A stretch of 64,000 nucleotides of DNA, taken from Bradyrhizobium sp. PSBB068 (GTDB taxonomy: Bacteria > Pseudomonadota > Alphaproteobacteria > Rhizobiales > Xanthobacteraceae). Shown one piece after another: positions 53,790 to 61,343 of the stretch (position 1 is its first letter; every line of letters begins with the position of its first letter). The DNA is taken from the NCBI GenBank assembly GCA_016839165.1, contig CP069300.1, positions 4,774,001-4,838,000 on the forward strand. Direction: 5' to 3'. The notes under the pieces are model-generated. The model was not told the DNA's origin. It did not search any database and saw only the letters and a program-made list of their open reading frames with translations. The translations under genes and the position numbers were made by a program.

Positions 53790-54398
53790 CTATGCCAGGA
53801 TAAACGTTAGGGCTCCGATTACGCCGTCTGCCGAGACGATACGGGATCGGGTCATCTTCTTGCCGACTCTGCGTTCAAGCTCGATCGCAAGACCAACAGA
53901 ATCCTCGTCTCGAAACAGTCGAGACAACTCGAGCCGCGCCAGGAGCCAGCGCGTGCCGGGATCCGGCGGGAAGCCAAATTTGTGAAACTTCACCGAGAGA
54001 GCCGTAGCAATCTCGACAGGCCTCATCCCAACCGGTTCCACGAGTGATATCCGGTTTCCAGCAATCCTGGACGCGTTGAAGATCTTCTGCTCGTCATAGC
54101 TCTTCCGCGCGACAACCGGCTCCGTCGTTTCAATGATCTTCACCTGCCAGGGAGACCCTGGGAGTAAGGCAATGGCCGCAGCGTCAGCCGTATCAACGTC
54201 TCCGTCCCTTACGAAGGAATAGACGGGACGATAGCAAATCCTATTAAGAATCTTCAGGTCGAGGCCACAATCGAGCGCGACACCGTGATATCGGGCTCCG
54301 GCCATGATTTCTTCATAGATATCGGTGGAGTGCACATAGTCGCGCGGTCCCCGAAATGCGGCGGCTGGTTCAAAGAGAAGCGTCTGCATCTCGCTCAA
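53790..54398 (-). CDS. Unrecognised 202-residue protein in the acyl module
   Basis: I do not recognise the family. The protein has no signal peptide or membrane helix. Notable blocks are YVHSTDIYEEIMAGARYHGV, LDCGLDLKILNRICYRPVYS and NRISLVEPVGMRPVEIATAL, with a basic C-terminal region LERRVGKKMTRSRIVSADGV. Its ATG overlaps the end of the SDR gene (ATGA), so translation is coupled to the reductase, which argues for a role in the same acyl pathway. GC content is lower than in flanking genes. Two Cys and several His could be catalytic, but nothing fixes that. Confidence 0.65.
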   Translation of the reverse strand: MSEMQTLLFEPAAAFRGPRDYVHSTDIYEEIMAGARYHGVALDCGLDLKILNRICYRPVYSFVRDGDVDTADAAAIALLPGSPWQVKIIETTEPVVARKSYDEQKIFNASRIAGNRISLVEPVGMRPVEIATALSVKFHKFGFPPDPGTRWLLARLELSRLFRDEDSVGLAIELERRVGKKMTRSRIVSADGVIGALTFILA

Positions 54399-55126
54399 GC
54401 CGTCAAGCCGCCGTCGACGACGATTGTCTGCCCAGTGATGAACCGGGCCTCTTCGCTCATCAAGAAGCGAACGATCCCGACAACATCGTCAACTGTCCCT
54501 GCTCTGCCCAGCGGAGTTCGCCTCACGATCTGCTTCAATTTCGAGGGATCCATGTCGGCAACGAGATCCGTTTCCATATAGCCGGGCGCCACGGTATTTA
54601 CCCGTATTCCCCGGCCGCCAAGCTCTCTGGCCAGGGCGCGCGTCATCGCATTGATTCCACCTTTAGTAGCAGAATATGCGACCGTTCCCTTGTATCCACT
54701 AACACTGACGATCGAACTTATGTTCACGACTACACCGGCGCCATTGATCATCATGCCGCGAATCGCGGCGCGAGTAAGGTGCAACGGTCCCGCGAGATTG
54801 ACCGCCAGCAATTTTTCGATGTCGCCGACATCCTGCCGCGCCAGAATTTCCTCCGCCACGATCCCTGCGTTGTTGACCAGGCCTGAAAGCCGTCCGATGC
54901 GCTTTTCAAAGTTCCGAATAAGCTCCTTGAACCGATCGGTCTCCGTAATATCGCACTCAGAGAAGACAAACTGATCCGGATAGTCGTTGAGGAGCCCAGC
55001 AACCTCGCCTGATTGCCGGCGGCTGAAAGATGCAACCCGATGCCCATCTGCCAGGAAGGCCTTCACGAGCGCCAAGCCGAGGCCGCGACTTCCGCCACTT
55101 ACCAAAATGCTGTGCTTGTCATTCAT
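54395..55126 (-). CDS. SDR family oxidoreductase, 3-oxoacyl-ACP reductase-like
   Basis: This 243-residue classical SDR has ILVSGGSRGLGLALVKAF (NADP site), LVNNAGIVAEEILA, ISSIVSVSGYKGTVAYSATK with the Ser, Tyr-x3-Lys triad, and GYMETDLVADMD. It is most like FabG enzymes, which reduce a 3-ketoacyl chain on acyl carrier protein. The presence of an ACP, a MaoC-type dehydratase and an acyl ligase in the same run supports an ACP-bound substrate. ATG 55126 is preferred to GTG 55147. Reduction of a keto sugar remains possible. Confidence 0.85.
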   Translation of the reverse strand: MNDKHSILVSGGSRGLGLALVKAFLADGHRVASFSRRQSGEVAGLLNDYPDQFVFSECDITETDRFKELIRNFEKRIGRLSGLVNNAGIVAEEILARQDVGDIEKLLAVNLAGPLHLTRAAIRGMMINGAGVVVNISSIVSVSGYKGTVAYSATKGGINAMTRALARELGGRGIRVNTVAPGYMETDLVADMDPSKLKQIVRRTPLGRAGTVDDVVGIVRFLMSEEARFITGQTIVVDGGLTA

Positions 55127-55153
55127 CTGGAAACTCTCGTGCGCCACACAAAA

Positions 55154-56542
55154 TCAGTTCTCCGGCATCGGGCGGTTCCGGGCCTTTTTCGACCGCATCG
55201 TCGTCAGCGAAGCGTGGTCTACAATCTCAAACCGGATCGGGACCTTGTATTTTTGCAGACGGCTTCGGCAGTGATCGCGAATTCTCTGAATTGCCTCGCC
55301 CGTACCTTCCGGTCGCTGAAGTGCAACGCGCGCAACGACTGCATTGCCGAGCAGAGTGTGAGGCACTCCATGAACGGCTACCTCTACAACGTCGTCCAGC
55401 TCGAGGATCACATCCTCGACTTCGAGTGGGAAGACCTTTTGCCCACCAACATTGATAACTTCGGTTTTGCGCCCGACAAAGCGCACCAATCCGCGGTCGT
55501 TTTCCTCGACAAGATCGCCAGTGCTCATCCAGCCATCGGAGTTCACCGGACTCGGCGCGTTCAAGTACCCGAGCATGGATGACGCCGATCGAACGTGGAG
55601 TTCACCATCGATCACGCGCGTCTCAAACCCGTCCCCTCCAATCCTTATCCATAGAGATTCAGGATCAGGTGACGAGGACCGGAGGACCCCGAGCTCGGAC
55701 AAGCCATAAGTCTGTTTGAGAGCCGCATTTGGAAAGACCTCTCTCACTCGCCGAAGCGTTGCGGGTGGCATGGGCTCGGCGCCGAATGTGATCAAACGAA
55801 TTGACGAGAGATCATACTTTCTCCAAAGACCCGAGCCGATCAGCACGCCGAGGAACGTTGGCGTCGTCGGCAGCAATTCGGCCCGCCCATCCGATACTGC
55901 CCGGCACACTGCTTCTGGAGATCTGTTGTCAACGCATATCCCCACGCCACCGTCAAACAGACAGGCAAGAAGCGTGTTTATTCCGCCGAAATGATCGATC
56001 AGCAGCATCAACAGCATGCGCCACGACTTGCGAGGCTTTAGAAACTTCGAGGCGACACGTTCGACGTCGTGAAGGATCGCCTTGGGGGTGCCGGACGATC
56101 CAGAGGTAAATACGATAAGACCTGGATGCTCCCGTGTCCTGAGTTCCTCGATCAGCGGGTGATCGCGGCCCTCCAACTCGCCCTCTCGCGCGATTCCTCT
56201 TGCGAGCGGATCGATGAACCACTTCACTCTGGCAAGCGAGGACAATCGTCCACGCTCCTCGCGGACACCGAGGCTGAAGGGAACGAGAACGGTCTTGAGC
56301 TTCAGCAACGCCAGGATCAGGCTTATCGATTCGACGCCATATTCCCCCTCGAAAGCGCAGATATCGCCGGGCGCGATACCAGCCGCCAAGAGATCCGCTT
56401 CCCAAGCGGCCATTGCCGTGAGCAACTGACCGGTCGATATTTCCGCCTTGCCAATCGCCAATGCCGGAGCGTCTCGTCGACCCTCCAGGCGCTCCAGGAG
56501 ACATGCGACAGACGATGCGTTCCCCGCTACCGTATCAGACAT
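55154..56542 (-). CDS. AMP-dependent acyl ligase (class I adenylate-forming enzyme)
   Basis: This 462-residue protein has LIVFTSGSSGTPKAILHDVE (phosphate loop), IRLITFGAEPMPPATLRR, KQTYGLSELGVLRSS, GWMSTGDLVEENDRGLVRFV and the catalytic Lys region LTTMRSKKARNRP. The family activates a carboxylate as acyl-AMP and transfers it to CoA or to a carrier protein. With an ACP gene two places upstream, loading of that ACP is the simplest role. The start overlaps the MaoC gene by 16 bases. The acid is unknown; the pocket cannot be read with confidence. Confidence 0.88.
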   Translation of the reverse strand: MSDTVAGNASSVACLLERLEGRRDAPALAIGKAEISTGQLLTAMAAWEADLLAAGIAPGDICAFEGEYGVESISLILALLKLKTVLVPFSLGVREERGRLSSLARVKWFIDPLARGIAREGELEGRDHPLIEELRTREHPGLIVFTSGSSGTPKAILHDVERVASKFLKPRKSWRMLLMLLIDHFGGINTLLACLFDGGVGICVDNRSPEAVCRAVSDGRAELLPTTPTFLGVLIGSGLWRKYDLSSIRLITFGAEPMPPATLRRVREVFPNAALKQTYGLSELGVLRSSSPDPESLWIRIGGDGFETRVIDGELHVRSASSMLGYLNAPSPVNSDGWMSTGDLVEENDRGLVRFVGRKTEVINVGGQKVFPLEVEDVILELDDVVEVAVHGVPHTLLGNAVVARVALQRPEGTGEAIQRIRDHCRSRLQKYKVPIRFEIVDHASLTTMRSKKARNRPMPEN

Positions 56543-56982
56543 TGCGCCTCGCCCTCCAGATGGTCGCCGCTATCTGATGTCGTCAGAAGACTCAACTTGA
56601 TGACCCGCATGGGTCGAAGGACTCGCGTTACGCACACTCGGAAACGAACGGCTTGCCCTTCATACGTAGGTTGCCGGAAAGTAAGATTGACGCCTTGCAG
56701 AATTGCGTGCTCTCCCGGCAAGTACATTCCAATCAGCCGAGAGAAGCGCGACGCAACGCAGAACCCCTGAATGATTGGACCGCCGAATCCCTTGCTGTGG
56801 GCAAACCGTTCGTCGTCGTGAACAGGCGCACGATCGTTTGCAACGATCGCAAAGGCGTCGCGCGCTGGACGATCGAATGCAAACTGCTGCTCGACCGCGT
56901 CGCCGACGACGATATCATCGATCGTCAGGGCTCTGCCTGCAGTGTCATCGGTGACGAGAATAAGTTGTGGCGGTCGCGACAC
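56527..56982 (-). CDS. MaoC-like hotdog dehydratase/hydratase
   Basis: This 151-residue single hotdog protein has the hydratase motif DRAPVHDDERFAHSKGFGGP followed by IIQG, carrying the catalytic Asp and His of (R)-specific enoyl-CoA/ACP hydratases. The later VNLTFRQPTYEGQAVRFRV strand is also typical. GTG 56982 is chosen because AGG lies six bases before it; TTG 56988 is possible. It could hydrate or dehydrate an acyl chain bound to the ACP encoded just upstream. It works naturally with the SDR at 54395 as a reduce-dehydrate pair. Confidence 0.82.
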   Translation of the reverse strand: MSRPPQLILVTDDTAGRALTIDDIVVGDAVEQQFAFDRPARDAFAIVANDRAPVHDDERFAHSKGFGGPIIQGFCVASRFSRLIGMYLPGEHAILQGVNLTFRQPTYEGQAVRFRVCVTRVLRPMRVIKLSLLTTSDSGDHLEGEAQCLIR

Positions 56983-56993
56983 AACCAACCTAC

Positions 56994-57236
56994 CTACGCC
57001 GTCGCATGGACCGAAACGAATTGGACCAGCTTGTTGATTGAATTCAAGTCCTCCACGTCGGCATCCTGCAGAACGAGGTCGAACTCGTCCTCAATGGCCA
57101 TCAGCACGCTCGCAAAATCGAGAGAGTCCAGGAGCCCCTCGGCAAGCAACGACTTCTCGGGATCGGAATTTCCGATCTTTGCAGGCCGCGTTATTCCGTT
57201 GATGATTTCAACTATCTTGGCGCGAACGTCCGTCAT
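56994..57236 (-). CDS. Acyl carrier protein
   Basis: This 80-residue acidic protein has the phosphopantetheine attachment Ser38 in EGLLDSLDFASVLMAIEDEF. It is not the housekeeping AcpP, which has DSLDTVE. A 4'-phosphopantetheinyl transferase elsewhere must activate it. It is the hub of the acyl module, encoded next to the MaoC protein and ligase in one direction. An 80-base gap separates it from the acyltransferase gene upstream and could hold a ribosome site only. Confidence 0.88.
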   Translation of the reverse strand: MTDVRAKIVEIINGITRPAKIGNSDPEKSLLAEGLLDSLDFASVLMAIEDEFDLVLQDADVEDLNSINKLVQFVSVHATA

Positions 57237-57316
57237 ACATCCTCCCTCGATACGAGATGATCAGCGAGAGCGGCCATGTTTCCTTGATTCCAACATGCCG
57301 CTGGTCGGGTAACTCT

Positions 57317-58006
57317 TTATCTCTGACGTTTTGGAACCGTACCAACCCGGACGGCAGGATTTCCGAACACAACCCAATACTCGGGCACGTCCTTGGTAAC
57401 CGCCGCCGAAATTCCCGCGACGGAGAATGGTCCGAGAGTGCGGCTGTCGAGCAGAACGGCCCCGGGGCCGAGATGAGCGCCATACGACACGACAGTTCGG
57501 CCGCACATCGTTGCATTCGGTCCAACATAGCCGTGATCGTCGACAACGCTGTGGTGCCCGAGAACTGCTCCGGCGCGGACGCTGGCAAATCGACCTATCC
57601 GGGATCCGGGTTGAACCGTGACGCAGGAGGCCACGAAGGCGCCCACACCGACTTCAACGTCAGATGCCACCACAGCTCGCGGATGAATGATGGTTCCCCA
57701 GCGCTCATCCGGAATTCCAAGGCTTTCGATCCTATCGACCCGCGCCGGCATGTCTTTCACCTTTTGAACCGCCGGGCAGAACAGCATATCGGAATCGAGT
57801 AGCCGCCAGTCTTCGAAACGTCCAAGGACCGGGACATTCTGCAAAACCGAGCCTGATGGCAGCGCATCATTAAGGAAGCCGACGAGCTCAATCGCCTGCC
57901 CTGCCGCAGCAGCCTGGTGAATGGCTTCTGCAACGACAAGCCCATCTCCGGGCCCCCCAAGCACAACCAAACGCCGACGAGCTGTACTCAAATTTTTCTC
58001 CACCAT
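57317..58006 (-). CDS. NeuD/PglD-like sugar O/N-acyltransferase
   Basis: This 229-residue protein has an N-terminal Rossmann-like domain (RLVVLGGPGDGLVVAEAIHQ, VGFLNDALPSGSVLQNVPVL) that binds the sugar nucleotide. The C-terminal left-handed beta-helix has IHPRAVVASDVEVGVGAFVA, VTVQPGSRIGRFASVRAGAV and LGHHSVVDDHGYVGPNATM. PglD and NeuD family members acylate amino or hydroxyl groups of UDP-sugars using acetyl-CoA; some relatives use ACP or other acyl donors. It probably acylates the 4-amino sugar made by the DegT enzyme. It overlaps the 839-residue fusion gene. Confidence 0.85.
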   Translation of the reverse strand: MVEKNLSTARRRLVVLGGPGDGLVVAEAIHQAAAAGQAIELVGFLNDALPSGSVLQNVPVLGRFEDWRLLDSDMLFCPAVQKVKDMPARVDRIESLGIPDERWGTIIHPRAVVASDVEVGVGAFVASCVTVQPGSRIGRFASVRAGAVLGHHSVVDDHGYVGPNATMCGRTVVSYGAHLGPGAVLLDSRTLGPFSVAGISAAVTKDVPEYWVVFGNPAVRVGTVPKRQR

Positions 58007-60507
58007 TGAAAGGATGGTCGTTTTCGCAGCTCAAGTGCCGGTTGCTGTCGGCGTTCGAACCACTCAAAACATTCGCTCATCGTCCACGGAACAAAGCCGT
58101 CCTCGACAACTTTGCGGACTGCCCGGTGCATCCCCCGAGTCTTATCGATATTCTCGGGATGCAGATTGACAACGATCACTCCGGGAACGCCATCGTTGCG
58201 AATCCGATCAGCCAGATCAAGGATACAGTTGGCCGATTGACGATCATCCCAACCATGCACAAATACGATCCCGTCACCGATCGCAGTCAGGATGCTCCAA
58301 TGTTCAGTCAGCTTGTTGTCCAGCAGGAGCTTGGCGGGCAACAGCGAACCATTGATGATGCAGCCGTCGAGCCCCGGCAAATTCGAACTGCCCTTCACGC
58401 CGCGAGCATTCCAGGCCGTCGCATGCCCCCAATAGCCATCATTCAGAAAGCCATGATTTCGTACGGTCCGCGCGCTCTCTCCGGCCAACTGCTCAAACCA
58501 TTTCGCCTGTTCGGTGAAAAGATCGGCGTACCGGTTGGGCTGCTCAAGCGCATCGGGATGAAGACCCAGCTCGAGCCTCCTGCCTGATCCAAGTTGCTTG
58601 AGCGTGCTCGCGGTGTGCTTTGTGAGGGGGTGAAGATAGTAGGTGATCGGCGTCGATCCGAGCGCCTCCCGCTGCTGCGCATAACGGCTCAGCGCCGCCT
58701 GGTCATCATCTCCGGTCACGATGATGGCACCCGCCGCCCCGTTCGGCAGCATCGGCAATCTGTTCACCCCGCACAGGCGCGCTAATGCGTCGGCTAGCGC
58801 CTCGCACCACCAGTCGGCGGGTCGCTCACGCAAGCTTTCCCCTGCAAGCTGGCCTTCGAAAAGATAGTTCGGCCGCTCGCCGGCAATACCCCACATGGTC
58901 TTCGTGGGCCGATTGTTCGCGGCCGCGGGATCGCCTTGCCGATAGCGAACGAGATCGGAAGCGATATCCGTTCCGATGAAAATGATCGAACCGCCATTCC
59001 CTGCCTGCCTCTGAAGCCAGACCGCTTCCTGCCGGTGGTTCGTGACGATAGTCGTCACATCACCTTCAGCCCTGAGGAGCATATGAGAATGCAACGTTCG
59101 CAGCCGCGACCACGGTTTTTGACCCGCAAATCTCGCGTGGAACACCTCAGGTGAGACAACTGTTCTTGCTTCCGTTTCGACACCGAACGCTTTTCCAAAT
59201 GGCACGCTGGGAAGAACAGCGATCACGCAGCCGCCCCGCTCAAGAACGCCGTTCGCCAAAGGCACATCGGCAAGGCTCGGCCGGTGAAGCACCACGGGCT
59301 CGCCATCCTGCATCGACGAGACCCTCTCGAATCCGAACATCTGGAGATGGTGAGCTATCAACGAAGAACCCGCTGGTCCGGAAACAGTCGGTCGCGCCGG
59401 CATCCTCCCAACCTCGTTCAGCGGATTCGGAAGGTTCGACGTGTAGAGTTCTGGCCGGCGGAACAAGCTACCCTGGATGATTGGCAGGCTTCTCGATCCG
59501 AATTTGGTCTTGAACAGAGAGACCTTGGAGATCGGCCAGTCGCGCGGCACCTCAGGAAACCAGGGTCCAAACCGGTATACTTCGAATCCCGAATGCTTGG
59601 CCCACTTTATCGCGTTCCAGTGCAGGAAGTCGTTGGGCCTCAGCTTCATCGCGTCGGGCAGGGAAACGCCGGCGAGAAAACTGACCGCATTCTTGTCAGC
59701 CAACAAGATGAGGCCTGCAATTGCGTTCATATCGTGCCTGACAAATGCGACGTGAACGCCGGCCGTGGCAGCAAATGACCTGAAGATACTTCTATAATAT
59801 TCGAGTGGTGGCAGGCTTTCGCCGGTTCTTGTGGCCGATGCGCGCGCGATATTGATGTAGGCTTCGAGATGTGAGACATCGCTCGATATCTCGAATTGCA
59901 GACCTGATTTCTCCGCTTTCCGCACCGCGGTGCGGCAAGTGTTATCCAATCTCGCGAACAACTGTTCAACGGCCGGAGCAAGATCGACCAATTGATCAGC
60001 ATTCAGGGTCGAGGAACCGGGGCAAGGCAACATTCCCGACGGTCCGAACGCAATGCCAAGCTGAAAACCGAAATCGCTGACCCAGAACGGCACTGCCTCC
60101 CTTCCGGAAGGCCGATTTGCCGGCGCAAGATTGTGGCAGTTCAACTGAATGCGATCGACGTCATATAGATCGGCGATAGCGAGTATCTCGTGCATCGCGG
60201 CCTGACGCGCGGCCTTCGCTACGCCAGCGTCGATATCGGCGTCGAGCGCAAGGCCAGTATGGCGATGAATTCCCGAGTGTAGCAATCGCTCGCCAAGCGC
60301 CGTTCCGGCGCCTTCACTGATAAACAACGGCTGGATGCCGACGAGTTGCGAATTCTCTTCTAAAGCGAACGACAGGTTCGCAGACACGAAGAACCGTTCC
60401 TCGATCTCGACCCAGGAAGACCGATGTGTGAGCCAGGCCTGCGGCGATTGCAGCGCCAGACGGTCCCAAGCGCTACGATCGATTTTGCGAAATCGGACGA
60501 CTTTCAT
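57988..60507 (-). CDS. FemAB/GNAT-like transferase fused to a NodB-like (WbmS-type) deacetylase domain
   Basis: This 839-residue multidomain protein has residues about 1-345 as a FemAB-like double GNAT fold (FWVSDFGFQLGIAFGPSGML, CRTAVRKAEKSGLQFEISSD, FLHWNAIKWAKHSGFEVYRF). Residues about 400-560 look like a class I glutaminase-fold domain, with GCVIAVLPSVPFGKAF and IIFIGTDIASDLVRYRQGDP. From about residue 590 a NodB-like polysaccharide deacetylase begins with GAIIVTGDDDQAALS (metal Asp near 597), and RRLELGLHPDALEQ supplies the expected His near 648. Similar deacetylase domains exist in the Bordetella O-antigen protein WbmS. No signal peptide is seen, so it should act in the cytoplasm. It overlaps its two neighbours. 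Confidence 0.72.
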   Translation of the reverse strand: MKVVRFRKIDRSAWDRLALQSPQAWLTHRSSWVEIEERFFVSANLSFALEENSQLVGIQPLFISEGAGTALGERLLHSGIHRHTGLALDADIDAGVAKAARQAAMHEILAIADLYDVDRIQLNCHNLAPANRPSGREAVPFWVSDFGFQLGIAFGPSGMLPCPGSSTLNADQLVDLAPAVEQLFARLDNTCRTAVRKAEKSGLQFEISSDVSHLEAYINIARASATRTGESLPPLEYYRSIFRSFAATAGVHVAFVRHDMNAIAGLILLADKNAVSFLAGVSLPDAMKLRPNDFLHWNAIKWAKHSGFEVYRFGPWFPEVPRDWPISKVSLFKTKFGSRSLPIIQGSLFRRPELYTSNLPNPLNEVGRMPARPTVSGPAGSSLIAHHLQMFGFERVSSMQDGEPVVLHRPSLADVPLANGVLERGGCVIAVLPSVPFGKAFGVETEARTVVSPEVFHARFAGQKPWSRLRTLHSHMLLRAEGDVTTIVTNHRQEAVWLQRQAGNGGSIIFIGTDIASDLVRYRQGDPAAANNRPTKTMWGIAGERPNYLFEGQLAGESLRERPADWWCEALADALARLCGVNRLPMLPNGAAGAIIVTGDDDQAALSRYAQQREALGSTPITYYLHPLTKHTASTLKQLGSGRRLELGLHPDALEQPNRYADLFTEQAKWFEQLAGESARTVRNHGFLNDGYWGHATAWNARGVKGSSNLPGLDGCIINGSLLPAKLLLDNKLTEHWSILTAIGDGIVFVHGWDDRQSANCILDLADRIRNDGVPGVIVVNLHPENIDKTRGMHRAVRKVVEDGFVPWTMSECFEWFERRQQPALELRKRPSFQWWRKI

Positions 60508-61343
60508 CGCGATTCAAACACTGCATTGAAGCGCGTGCCGTAATAGGGATTCAGCGGATGGATATCGACAATTCTAGTTTCGACGCCGAGGCGACGTCCA
60601 AGCTCCACAAAATCCTTACGATCGAAATAGTAGGAGATGATCTCGGGCTTGATCTCGAGCGAAATCGGCGCCGACAACTTCCTCAATCCCAGCAATCTAG
60701 CGATCTTCGCTCCAGGGCCCGGTCTTTGCTCGGATTTCCGAATTGTTCCCAGTGGCGCCCGCTCCGCTTCAGGTCCAAACTCCTGCTCGAATTTCGTCGT
60801 GAGATTGTTCGCCACGGCCTGTAGTTCTTCCGCCTTCTCGCGATCTGGAATGGATCCGACCAGCACGCGGCCTTGCGGCTTCACCACACGTAACATTTCC
60901 GCAATGATGGGCTCCCCTACCGCAAACGACGGGAAATTCGAGAACACGTCATAACAAAACGCAGCATCGAACCGCCGATCAGGGAACTGGAGGCTTTCGC
61001 CGCGGGCTCTCTCGAAATTCGCATTTGTCAGTCCAAGCCGCTTTGCAACCGCAAGCGGAGCGTCGGCGAGATCAACTCCCGTATATTCACTGACACTGGG
61101 AGCGACGACCTTCGCTAAAAAACCGGCTGCACAGCCGACTTCAAGAATCGATGAGCTTTGGCCGACCTTCATTAGGGCGAGCATGTCGAATCTGAGGTCG
61201 TCGAGAAGGCGCTCGTCAGCCCACAGCCGCGGATTGCGGCCGGCAATATAGCAGAGATCTTCGAGGGTCGGCCGCTCCGTGATCGAACTGGCCCTGAGCT
61301 CGAAGAAGGCTTCCAGTCTCTCCCGCCATCCGTCTTCGATCAT
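60504..61343 (-). CDS. Class I SAM-dependent methyltransferase
   Basis: This 279-residue protein has motif I SSILEVGCAAGFLAKVVAPS, TGVDLADAPLAVAKRLGLTN, FDAAFCYDVFSNFPSFAVG and EMLRVVKPQGRVLVGSIPD. It overlaps both the Wzt gene before it and the FemAB-fusion gene after it by four bases. In ABC-exported polysaccharides a methyl group at the non-reducing end often stops chain growth and is recognised by the Wzt C-terminal domain. Encoding next to such a Wzt makes this the candidate chain-terminating methyltransferase (inference). Confidence 0.85.
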   Translation of the reverse strand: MIEDGWRERLEAFFELRASSITERPTLEDLCYIAGRNPRLWADERLLDDLRFDMLALMKVGQSSSILEVGCAAGFLAKVVAPSVSEYTGVDLADAPLAVAKRLGLTNANFERARGESLQFPDRRFDAAFCYDVFSNFPSFAVGEPIIAEMLRVVKPQGRVLVGSIPDREKAEELQAVANNLTTKFEQEFGPEAERAPLGTIRKSEQRPGPGAKIARLLGLRKLSAPISLEIKPEIISYYFDRKDFVELGRRLGVETRIVDIHPLNPYYGTRFNAVFESR

